This document shows positions 43,718-52,087 of a stretch of 64,000 bases of DNA, in pieces (the stretch's first letter is position 1; each line of letters starts with the position of its first letter). The stretch comes from Chryseobacterium scophthalmum (GTDB lineage: Bacteria; Bacteroidota; Bacteroidia; Flavobacteriales; Weeksellaceae): contig NZ_FSRQ01000006.1 of assembly GCF_900143185.1 (NCBI RefSeq), positions 95,693-159,692 on the forward strand, given 5' to 3'. The notes under the pieces are model-generated. The model was not told the DNA's origin and ran no database searches. It saw only the letters and a list, made by a program, of their open reading frames with translations. The translations under genes and the position numbers were made by a program.

Positions 43718-44314
43718 CTAGTCATATTTTAAACGGAAAGACTGTCGGTGATATTTTGTGATACCGTGCTTTATCAGGGCTTCCTGATGCTTTTTTGTAG
43801 CGTAACCAAAGTTAGTATTCCACCCATACTCCGGATGTTCTTCGTGGAGTTCTATCATCAATTTATCTCGATAATTTTTTGCTAAAATTGAAGCAGCTGC
43901 AATTGATAAAAATTTAGAATCCCCTTTAATGACACATTGATGTGGAATAAAATTATAAGGGTGAAATTTATTTCCGTCTACTAAAATAAATTCGGGTCTT
44001 ACAGCTAGCTTGTCTAAAGCTCTGTGCACGGCATGAATACTGGCGTTCAATATATTATGCTCGTCAATGAATGCAGGAGAAAGCTCGGCAATTGCAAAAC
44101 TTTTCACATTATCCTTAATGTAACTATCCAAATCCATCCTCGTTTTAAAGCTCAACTTCTTTGAATCATTAACAAGGTTCTGTTCAAAATTTTCATCTAA
44201 AATTACAGCTGCCGCAACAACCGGTCCGCACAGACAACCTCTTCCAACTTCGTCGCAACCTGCTTCGATATAATTATTTGACCATTTCTTTAGTAAATCC
44301 ATAAATTTTAACAT
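43718..44314 (-). CDS. rnhB: Ribonuclease HII
   Basis: 198 residues as read; an in-frame ATG four codons later is an equally possible start (MDLLKKW). The catalytic acidic residues are visible in GCDEVGRGCLCGPV near 19-32 (D-E pair), in ILVDGNKF near 110 (Asp) and in the SIAAASILAK region near 138. RNase HII cuts at single ribonucleotides in DNA and at RNA-DNA junctions, in the cytoplasm. The gene runs toward yidC and ends about 110 nt from that stop. Confidence 0.95.
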   Translation of the reverse strand: MLKFMDLLKKWSNNYIEAGCDEVGRGCLCGPVVAAAVILDENFEQNLVNDSKKLSFKTRMDLDSYIKDNVKSFAIAELSPAFIDEHNILNASIHAVHRALDKLAVRPEFILVDGNKFHPYNFIPHQCVIKGDSKFLSIAAASILAKNYRDKLMIELHEEHPEYGWNTNFGYATKKHQEALIKHGITKYHRQSFRLKYD

Positions 44315-44436
44315 TTAATAGTTGTAAGAATGTAGGGAAACCTCAAATGTTATGTTAAAAATAATAATTTTTTGAAATTTTAACAGTTTTATATGAGAAG
44401 TTTTTACAACTTTGTTCACACAAAATTAATATTAAT

Positions 44437-47400
44437 ATGAAGAAATTAACCGCAGGGGTACTAATTTTAGTACTTTCCTCGTCTTTTGTGGTTGTTCAAG
44501 CACAGACAAAGCCTGGAGATACCCTAAAAACACAAGAAATCGAAGAAGTGGTGGTTACCGCTTTAGGCATTAAAAGAGAGAAAAAATCTCTTGGATATGC
44601 ATCTCAGGAAGTAAAAGCAGATAAATTATTTGACGGAACTACAAATACAGGAAACATAGCATCTCAGCTTTCTGGTAAAGTTGCTGGTCTGAATGTAAAT
44701 ACTACATCTAACTTTGGAGGTTCTGCTAACTTAGTTATTCGTGGTGTAAAATCTATAAATGGAACTAATCCTTTAATCGTTATCGATGGATCACCAGTTG
44801 ATAATTCCGTAACGTCTTTTGGAACTCAAAACGGGGGATTTGATTTAGGAAATGCTTTATCTGATATCAATCAAGAAGATATCGAATCTGTTAACGTTCT
44901 TAAGGGTGCCGCTGCATCTGCATTATATGGAGAAAGAGGACTAAATGGAGTAATCGTTATTACTACAAAAAATGGTAAAGGAAAAGATGACAAATCTTGG
45001 GGAGTTACCTTATCTTCTTCAGTACAAGCGGGATTTATTGATAAATCTACTTTTGCGAAGTATCAAACTCGATATGGAGGCGGATACGATCCTTCATTTT
45101 ATTATGGAAGTGCTGGAGATGGTTTAGACTTTGCCAATTTTGGTGAAGATGCATCTTGGGGGCCTGAATATAATCCAAATTTATTAGTTTATCAATGGGA
45201 TTCTTTCGATCCGACATCTCCAAATTATAACAAAGCAACTCCATGGGTAGCGGCGAAGAATGGTCCTCTGAAATTTTTCGAAACACCAATGTCATTTGTT
45301 AATTCTATTTCCTTGTCAAAAGGTAGTAAAGGGTTTAATTTTAATTTAACGTATGACAACAATCTTTCTAACGGTCTGTTACCTAATTCGGATTTAAGAA
45401 AAAATACGTTATCTACAAAGATTAATTATGATTTAAACCCCAAGCTACATGCAACAGTTTACTCAACTTTAACACTTCAAGGAACTACTGGTAGAACTGA
45501 GACAGGTTATAATGATAATGTTGTTGGAGGATTTAGACAATGGTGGCAGACCAATGTTGATGTTGAGGCATTGAAAAATGCATATTTTAATAATGTTAAT
45601 AATCCTACGCTTGCAAATAATTATGGAAACGTAACTTGGAATAGATCTGCTGATGATGATGGAACTCCAGCATTCTGGAATAATCCATATTTTCAACGTT
45701 ACCAAAACTATTCTACTGATGATAGAACAAGAACTTTCTCGTATGCACAACTAACGTACGATGTTGATAGCCATATAAATATTACAGGTAAGTTAAGCTA
45801 TGATAATACCAACTTAGTTTTTGAAAGGAGATTAGCTCCTGGATCTTATCCTCAAAATTTTGGAGTGTCAGGTAAAGCTGTTGGCTCTGGATATCACAGA
45901 TATGATTTAAAAAGAAGCGAGACAAACTATGATGTATTTGCTAACTATAAATATGATTTAACTTCTTGGTTAAACTTGAGTGGGATTGCAGGAGGAAATG
46001 TAAGACGGAATTATTTAAGTACAATTGAAGCATCTACTGAAGGAGGATTAATTAAAAGAGGATACTATTCATTAGATAATTCTAAAGCGCCTCTTTTAAA
46101 TCCTGTAGAGTATGAAGCAACAACACAAACGAATAGTTTATATGCTACGGCTTCTTTTGATTTTAATAAAATGTTTTATCTGGATGGAACAATAAGAAGA
46201 GATGTTAGCTCAACACTTCCTGATGGAAATAACAAATTTACTTATGCATCTGTTTCTGGTTCATTAGTATTATCAGAATTATTGAAAGCTGAAAAATCAA
46301 TTATGAATTTTTGGAAAATAAGAGGTAATTATGCTGAAGTTGGAGGAACTGCTGACCCATATCAGCTAAACTACACATATTATACAGCTGGATACTTTAA
46401 TACGGGTAACGGAAATGTAAATATTTACAGACCTCAAACCATTCTGAATAATCCTAATTTAAAACCTCAACGTTCCAAAGAATTTGAATTTGGTACAGAA
46501 ATTCATTTTTTAAGAGACAGAATAATCTTTGATGGTGCTTATTATGATTCAAAGACAGTCAACCAATTAATCAGACCTGATATTTCCGCAGGTTCAGGGA
46601 GTTTAGGAGCAGCAATTAATGCTGGCCAAATTAATAATAAAGGAATTGAACTACATTTAGGTATTAGTCCAATTAAAACGCAGGATTTTTCTTGGGATAT
46701 TGATGCTAACTGGGCTAGAAATAGAAGTAAAGTCGTTGAGTTAGACCAGGGACTTCAAGTTTACCAGTTAGTTGGTCTAGTAGGGGGGGCTTCTATCGTA
46801 GCTTCGGTAGGTAATCAATGGGGAGATATTTATGGAAGCGATTATGTTTATTTAAACGGAGAAAAAGTAGTTGATCCAGATACAGGATTATATCAAACTG
46901 AAAGCAGTAAAGTAATAGGAAATGTTCAAGCTAAATGGACAGGAGGTTTAAGAAACTCATTTAGATATAAAAATATTTCATTAAGTTTTTTAATTGATGT
47001 TCGCCACGGAGGAGATGTATTTTCATCAGATATGTATTACGGGCTTGCAAGTGGTTTATTTCCAGAGACCGCAGTTGATGGTTATAGAACTAATACACCC
47101 GTTTTGGCTGGTGTAAATCCTAATGGTCAAGTAAATACAAGTCCAGTTAGTGGGGTTGATCCTAATGAATATGCCAATAATCCTTATGATGGATATGCTA
47201 TCGCTCCAGATAAAAGATTTGTATATGATGGCTCTTATGTGAAATTGAGAGAAGCAAGCATCACTTATTCTCTTCCCAAGAGTTTATTAGTAAATACATT
47301 TATTAATGATGCCAAAATATCAATTGTAGGTAGAAATCTATGGATTATTCATAAAAATCTTCCTTATGCTGACCCAGAATCCTCACAAATGGGAGGACTA

Positions 47401-47475
47401 TATTCGTATGGATCATCAGTAGGTTCTGTACCTACTACAAGAGAGCTTGGAGTAAACTTTACATTTAAATTCTAA
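44437..47475 (+). CDS. SusC/RagA family TonB-linked outer membrane protein
   Basis: 1012 residues with a signal peptide (MKKLTAGVLILVLSSSFVVV, ending near AQA). The TonB box lies at the very N-terminus (IEEVVVTALGIKREKKSLGY near 36-55), directly before the plug domain (LSGKVAGLNV, SANLVIRGVKS, NPLIVIDGSPV). The usual SusC N-terminal extension of about 80-90 residues is absent. The rest is a large barrel of about 22 strands ending in the aromatic-rich GVNFTFKF. Such pores import sugar or peptide ligands held by the SusD lipoprotein encoded 18 nt downstream. The ligand cannot be read here. Confidence 0.93.
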   Translation: MKKLTAGVLILVLSSSFVVVQAQTKPGDTLKTQEIEEVVVTALGIKREKKSLGYASQEVKADKLFDGTTNTGNIASQLSGKVAGLNVNTTSNFGGSANLVIRGVKSINGTNPLIVIDGSPVDNSVTSFGTQNGGFDLGNALSDINQEDIESVNVLKGAAASALYGERGLNGVIVITTKNGKGKDDKSWGVTLSSSVQAGFIDKSTFAKYQTRYGGGYDPSFYYGSAGDGLDFANFGEDASWGPEYNPNLLVYQWDSFDPTSPNYNKATPWVAAKNGPLKFFETPMSFVNSISLSKGSKGFNFNLTYDNNLSNGLLPNSDLRKNTLSTKINYDLNPKLHATVYSTLTLQGTTGRTETGYNDNVVGGFRQWWQTNVDVEALKNAYFNNVNNPTLANNYGNVTWNRSADDDGTPAFWNNPYFQRYQNYSTDDRTRTFSYAQLTYDVDSHINITGKLSYDNTNLVFERRLAPGSYPQNFGVSGKAVGSGYHRYDLKRSETNYDVFANYKYDLTSWLNLSGIAGGNVRRNYLSTIEASTEGGLIKRGYYSLDNSKAPLLNPVEYEATTQTNSLYATASFDFNKMFYLDGTIRRDVSSTLPDGNNKFTYASVSGSLVLSELLKAEKSIMNFWKIRGNYAEVGGTADPYQLNYTYYTAGYFNTGNGNVNIYRPQTILNNPNLKPQRSKEFEFGTEIHFLRDRIIFDGAYYDSKTVNQLIRPDISAGSGSLGAAINAGQINNKGIELHLGISPIKTQDFSWDIDANWARNRSKVVELDQGLQVYQLVGLVGGASIVASVGNQWGDIYGSDYVYLNGEKVVDPDTGLYQTESSKVIGNVQAKWTGGLRNSFRYKNISLSFLIDVRHGGDVFSSDMYYGLASGLFPETAVDGYRTNTPVLAGVNPNGQVNTSPVSGVDPNEYANNPYDGYAIAPDKRFVYDGSYVKLREASITYSLPKSLLVNTFINDAKISIVGRNLWIIHKNLPYADPESSQMGGLYSYGSSVGSVPTTRELGVNFTFKF

Positions 47476-47493
47476 AATTTAAGACTACTTAAA

Positions 47494-48927
47494 ATGAAAA
47501 ATTTCAAAAAAATATTATATACGGGAGGAGTTGTTGCTTCATTATTGTTATTTAACTCATGCCAAAGCGATATCACTTCTTTAAATGATGATCCTAAACA
47601 TCCATCTAGTGTACCTTCGGGAAATATGTTAGCAACAAGTATGTATCAGGGTTTTTATTATATGTACACTGGAAGTGTAAATTTTAATAACTATCGTTTC
47701 TTTACTCAGCAATGGACTGAAACTATTTATACCCAAGAGACAAATTATAATTTAATTACTCGAAATCAACCTCGAAATCATTTCAGAAGAATGTATGTTT
47801 ATACGTTAGCTCCTCTGGAACAAGCTAAAAAAGATCTTCCAACAGAAATTAATGCAGATCCTGAAGTTGTTGATAATAAATGGGCGACTTTAGAAATAGC
47901 CTCCGTTTTTACATGGGAAAATATTGTAGATACTTATGGAAATGTGCCATATAAAGAAGCTCTACAAGGAGAAACTATTAAATCTCCTAAATATGATAAT
48001 GCTAAAACGATATATTTGGATTTGATTTCAAGATTAAATATTGCAATAGCAAAAATTCATGCGACAAAAGAAGGATATCCTGAAGATTTAGTATACTCTG
48101 GAGATATGACAAAATGGATTAAGCTTGCTAATTCTATAAAGTTAAGATTAGCAATTAACCTTGCAGATGTTGATCCAGCTACTTCTAAAGCTGTAGCAGA
48201 AAGCGCTATCAGTGGAGGAGTGTTAGCTTCAGCAACTGATTCTTATTCTTTGAAATTTGATGGTAATACTTTTACAAATCCTCTATTTGATGATTTAGTA
48301 GCATCGGGTAGAAACGATTATATTCCTTCGAATGTTATGGTGAATCCTATGAATACTAAATCTGACCCTAGAAGAGCTGCTTATTTTACTCAAGTAGGAG
48401 GTATTTATAAAGGTGGTGTATATGGAACCTCAAATTCTTTTGCTAATAATTCTCATGTGAATCCAACTTTTTTAACTGGAAATGCAGTTGCTAATTTATT
48501 TAGTTATACAGAAGTATTATTTTTAAAGGCAGAAGCTGCTCAAAGAGGATATAATGTTGGCGGTGGGACTGCAGCCAGTTTATATGCAGATGCAGTTATG
48601 GCTTCAATGTTAGAAAATGGGATATCTGCGACTGATGCTGCTACATATATCGCTGCTAATCCTTACAACGCAGGTAATTGGAAACAATCAATTGGATATG
48701 AAGGCTGGATTGCAATGTGGAATAATCCATTTGCTGCTTGGAATTTTACAAGAAGACTGGATAATCCTGTGCTTACAGCTCCACCTTCGTCATATATTGG
48801 AGGTATTCCGTACAGAATGCCATATTCAGATCAGGAATATGTTACTAACAATGCCAATGTTTCTTCTGCTGCAAGCGCAATAGGAGGAGATAAAGCAACA
48901 ACAAAACTTTTCTGGGATATTAATTAA
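47494..48927 (+). CDS. SusD/RagB family nutrient-binding lipoprotein
   Basis: 477 residues with a lipoprotein signal (SLLLFNSC, Cys near 23). It belongs to the SusD-like_2 group: PKHPSSVPSGNMLATSMYQ near 36-54, a helical TPR-type core with WGVEWENIVDTYGNVPYKEA-like blocks near 140, ILLKAEAAQRGY and the end TKLFWDIN. It forms a cap on the SusC pore and binds the ligand outside. The gene is translated from the susC-like message. No degradative enzyme or regulator lies in the same direction, so this is an orphan pair. Confidence 0.9.
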   Translation: MKNFKKILYTGGVVASLLLFNSCQSDITSLNDDPKHPSSVPSGNMLATSMYQGFYYMYTGSVNFNNYRFFTQQWTETIYTQETNYNLITRNQPRNHFRRMYVYTLAPLEQAKKDLPTEINADPEVVDNKWATLEIASVFTWENIVDTYGNVPYKEALQGETIKSPKYDNAKTIYLDLISRLNIAIAKIHATKEGYPEDLVYSGDMTKWIKLANSIKLRLAINLADVDPATSKAVAESAISGGVLASATDSYSLKFDGNTFTNPLFDDLVASGRNDYIPSNVMVNPMNTKSDPRRAAYFTQVGGIYKGGVYGTSNSFANNSHVNPTFLTGNAVANLFSYTEVLFLKAEAAQRGYNVGGGTAASLYADAVMASMLENGISATDAATYIAANPYNAGNWKQSIGYEGWIAMWNNPFAAWNFTRRLDNPVLTAPPSSYIGGIPYRMPYSDQEYVTNNANVSSAASAIGGDKATTKLFWDIN

Positions 48928-48952
48928 TAACCTTCTTTCAACATTCATATTA

Positions 48953-48977
48953 AAACCGCATTAGTGCGGTTTTTTTA
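48953..48977 (+). terminator. Rho-independent terminator after the SusD gene
   Basis: AAACCGCA / TGCGGTTT with loop TTAG is followed by seven T. Confidence 0.92.
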
Positions 48978-48983
48978 TTTCCG

Positions 48984-48991
48984 TATATTTG
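48984..48991 (+). promoter_or_regulatory. Possible -7 box of argS
   Basis: TATATTTG lies 18 nt before the ATG at 49009, just behind the SusD terminator. It supports this ATG over one at 48964, which would lie inside the terminator. No TTG at the usual spacing was found. Confidence 0.5.
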
Positions 48992-49008
48992 CATTTCAAA
49001 TTAGAATA

Positions 49009-50766
49009 ATGAATATTAAAGATATAATAGAACAAAAACTGGTAGAGGTTATTCTTAACGTCTATCAGTTGAAAGATATAAAACTTGAAATCCAGGAAAA
49101 TAAAACTGAGTTTGAGGGAGATTTTACCATCGTTACTTTTCCTTTGGTAAAACAATTAAAGAAAAATCCTGAAAGCATTGGGGTAGAATTGGGAGAAGGA
49201 TTAACAACTCAGACCGAATTGCTGGAAAGCTTTAACGTGGTAAAAGGATTTTTAAATGTAAAAGTTAAAAACCAATTCTTTGTAGATCAGTTTAAAACGG
49301 TTTCTGAACAGTTTTTTAATATAGAAAAGAAAAATGCAACTGTAATGGTGGAATATTCTTCACCGAATACCAACAAACCATTGCATTTGGGTCATATCAG
49401 AAATAACTTATTAGGTTTTTCTGTCGCTCAGATTCTTAAAGAAGCTGGGTATGATGTTATAAAAAGTCAGATTATTAATGACAGAGGAATTCATATCTGT
49501 AAATCGATGTTGGCTTGGGAAAAATTTGGAAAAGGAGAAACACCGAATGCAGAAACGAAAGGAGATAAATTTGTAGGAAACTACTATGTAAAATTTGACC
49601 AGGAATACAAAAAAGAAATAGCTGAACTTATTGCGAATGGAAGCACTGAAGATCAGGCTAAAAAAGATGCTCCTTTAATGAAAGAAGCTCAACAAATGCT
49701 TTTGGATTGGGAAAATGGTGATGAAAAAGTAAGAAATCTTTGGAGCGAAATGAACTCTTGGGTTTATGATGGTTTCAATCAGACTTACAAAAGATTGGGC
49801 GTAGATTTCGATCAGGTTCAGTATGAAAGCAATACTTATATTTTAGGAAAAGACCTTATTCAGGAAGGTTTAGATAAAGGTGTTCTGTATCAGAAAGAAG
49901 ACGGTTCGGTTTGGTGTGATTTAACGGCTGAAGGTTTAGACGAAAAACTTTTGCTTCGTTCAGACGGAACTTCTGTGTATATGACCCAAGATTTGGGAAC
50001 AGCGGTTCAGCGTTTTAAAGAAAACGATATTCAGAAACTTATTTATACAGTAGGAAACGAACAGGATTATCATTTCCAGGTTTTATTTAAAATTTTAGGG
50101 AAATTAGGATATTCTTGGGCAGATCAGTTGTACCATTTATCTTATGGAATGGTAGAACTTCCAAACGGAAAAATGAAATCTCGTGAAGGAACAGTTGTCG
50201 ATGCTGACGATTTGATGCAGGAAATGTATAATGAAGCAAAATTAAAAGCAATTGAGCAAGGAAGATTAGAGGGTCTTACCGACGAAGAAAAAGAAATTTC
50301 TTATGAGGTTATTGGTCAGGCTGCATTGAAATATTTCATGCTGAAAGTAGATCCAAAGAAAAAAATGCTTTTCAATCCTGAAGAAAGTATTGATTTTAAT
50401 GGAAATACAGGACCGTTTATTTTATACACTTATGCTCGTATTCAATCGTTGTTGATTAAAGCAAATTATTTGAATAGAGAAATTGCTGAGGTAGAATTAA
50501 ATCAGCATGAAAAAGAAGTAATTATGCAATTGGCAAATTATAAATCTGTTGTTGAAAGAGCATCTGAATCATTAAGTCCAGCTTTAGTTGCAAATTATCT
50601 TTATGATTTAGTAAAATCTTACAATTCATTCTATCAAAGCAATATAATTCTAAAACTTGAAGATGAAGATTTAAAACAATTCCGTTTGAATTTATCAAAT
50701 CTCACTGCACAAACAATAAAGAAATCATTAAGCTTACTGGGAATAGGAACCGTAAACAGAATGTAA
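49009..50766 (+). CDS. argS: Arginyl-tRNA synthetase
   Basis: 585 residues from the ATG at 49009 (MNIKDIIEQKLVEVI). Family blocks: the N-terminal additional domain, VEYSSPNTNKPLHLGHIRNN near 113-132 with the HIGH-type HLGH, INDRGIHICKSML near 150, LRSDGTSVYMTQDLG near 316, GMVELPNGKMKSREGTVVDA near 377-396 (KMSKS-like loop) and the helical anticodon domain ending SLLGIGTVNRM. It charges tRNA-Arg in the cytoplasm. The gene ends in a terminator shared with the convergent YihY gene. Confidence 0.97.
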   Translation: MNIKDIIEQKLVEVILNVYQLKDIKLEIQENKTEFEGDFTIVTFPLVKQLKKNPESIGVELGEGLTTQTELLESFNVVKGFLNVKVKNQFFVDQFKTVSEQFFNIEKKNATVMVEYSSPNTNKPLHLGHIRNNLLGFSVAQILKEAGYDVIKSQIINDRGIHICKSMLAWEKFGKGETPNAETKGDKFVGNYYVKFDQEYKKEIAELIANGSTEDQAKKDAPLMKEAQQMLLDWENGDEKVRNLWSEMNSWVYDGFNQTYKRLGVDFDQVQYESNTYILGKDLIQEGLDKGVLYQKEDGSVWCDLTAEGLDEKLLLRSDGTSVYMTQDLGTAVQRFKENDIQKLIYTVGNEQDYHFQVLFKILGKLGYSWADQLYHLSYGMVELPNGKMKSREGTVVDADDLMQEMYNEAKLKAIEQGRLEGLTDEEKEISYEVIGQAALKYFMLKVDPKKKMLFNPEESIDFNGNTGPFILYTYARIQSLLIKANYLNREIAEVELNQHEKEVIMQLANYKSVVERASESLSPALVANYLYDLVKSYNSFYQSNIILKLEDEDLKQFRLNLSNLTAQTIKKSLSLLGIGTVNRM

Positions 50767-50804
50767 AAATAAATCCTCCTGAAAATTTCGGGAGGATTTT
50801 TATT
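50766..50804. terminator. Bidirectional terminator between argS and the YihY gene
   Basis: The stem AAATCCTCC / GGAGGATTT with inner G-C pairs is flanked by A-rich and T-rich tracts on both sides. It can stop both convergent transcripts. Confidence 0.85.
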
Positions 50805-51734
50805 TTAAACCTGAGCTTCGTTTTGAATCTGGCTTTCTCGATAGAGTTTTGCACTGCTCCATTTAGCATGTTTAGAAGGAACAATCTTGTATCCTTTTCG
50901 ATAAGTATATACTTTCGTAAATTCTGCACCGAAGAAAATCAGCATACACGAATAATTGATCCACATCATAATTAAAATCACCGTTCCAGCAGTTCCGAAA
51001 GCTGAGGTAGGTTTAAACTGACCGAAGTAAAGGCTCAGCAAAAATTTACCTAAAGTAAAAAGAGCTGCAGTAAGTAAAGCTCCTTTCCAAACCGATTTCC
51101 AACTGATTTCTACATCGGGAAGTACTTTAAACATCAATGCAAAAAGGACGACAATAACTAAAAAACCTACGGTGAAATTAATAATTTCTACAATGATATA
51201 CGTTTCAAGACCGAAATAGGTCGTGATAAAATTATTAAAAAGCCCGATTAATGAGGATAAAACCATTGTGATCATCAGTAAAAATCCTAAAATTAAAATC
51301 ATACCCAAAGAATTGGCTCGGTCTAAAAGAAATTTTACCAAAGCTTTTTTCGGAGCTGCTTCTACATCCCAAAGGTTATTTAAAGACTTCTGCAACTGAA
51401 AAAATAGGGTAGTGGAACCGTAAACCAATGACCCAATTCCTACAATTTTCATAAAAATATTTTCTTTATCGATGAGCGCTCCTGCAATCATATCCTGAAT
51501 GCTTTTGGCAACATCTTGTCCCATCAATCCGCTAATCTGAGTACTGATTTGTCCGCGAATGGCTTCTTCACCAAAAAAATATCCTGCGATCCAGATAATA
51601 ATGATCAACAATCCCGGAATTGAGAAAATGGCATAATAAGCCAAACTTGCTGAGTCATTGGAAGCAGATGAATTATTCCATTCTGTAAATGTTTCTTTTA
51701 CGGTTTCCCAGAAAAATTTGAGTTCTTTTAGCAT
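50805..51734 (-). CDS. YihY/BrkB family inner membrane protein
   Basis: 309 residues with about six membrane segments. Family traits: the N-terminal helix TWENNS-type block, SASLAYYAIFSIPGLLIIII near 29-48, IVGIGSLVYGSTTLFFQLQK near 96-115, NSLGMILILGFLLMI near 140 and SAFGTAGTVILIMMWINYSC near 244-263. Proteins of this group were once called BrkB or RNase BN and have no certain role; some affect the envelope. The soluble tail is basic. The gene runs toward argS, and both stop in the shared hairpin. Confidence 0.88.
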   Translation of the reverse strand: MLKELKFFWETVKETFTEWNNSSASNDSASLAYYAIFSIPGLLIIIIWIAGYFFGEEAIRGQISTQISGLMGQDVAKSIQDMIAGALIDKENIFMKIVGIGSLVYGSTTLFFQLQKSLNNLWDVEAAPKKALVKFLLDRANSLGMILILGFLLMITMVLSSLIGLFNNFITTYFGLETYIIVEIINFTVGFLVIVVLFALMFKVLPDVEISWKSVWKGALLTAALFTLGKFLLSLYFGQFKPTSAFGTAGTVILIMMWINYSCMLIFFGAEFTKVYTYRKGYKIVPSKHAKWSSAKLYRESQIQNEAQV

Positions 51735-51921
51735 AGTTAGAATATTAATAGATGTGATTTGATGATGAATATTGTCTTCAGTTTGAAATCAAGAAATGAC
51801 AATATATTGTTGTAGGATTTAAGGCAAAGATTATTCCTTAACGTGAATTTTAATATATAAAAGGAGAAAATTTACTTAATAAAGTGTAAATAGTTTCATC
51901 AAATTATCAATAGATAAGTTT

Positions 51922-51973
51922 TGGCTAAAGCCAGATGAATTATGGTAAACTAAAAAACGGGCTAAAGCCCGTT
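51922..51973. repeat. Two REP-like palindromes in the 51735-52087 gap
   Basis: TGGCTAAAGCCA (51922-51933) and AACGGGCTAAAGCCCGTT (51956-51973) share the core GGCTAAAGCC. Both are perfect hairpins. Nothing else codes in this 353-nt gap apart from the CTAA tract. Confidence 0.7.
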
Positions 51974-52028
51974 CCTATTGATATTGAAATATTGTGTTGC
52001 TTTTTTATGTAATAAATCAGAGCTGTTC

Positions 52029-52077
<49 letters not shown>

Positions 52078-52087
52078 AATCAGCTTT

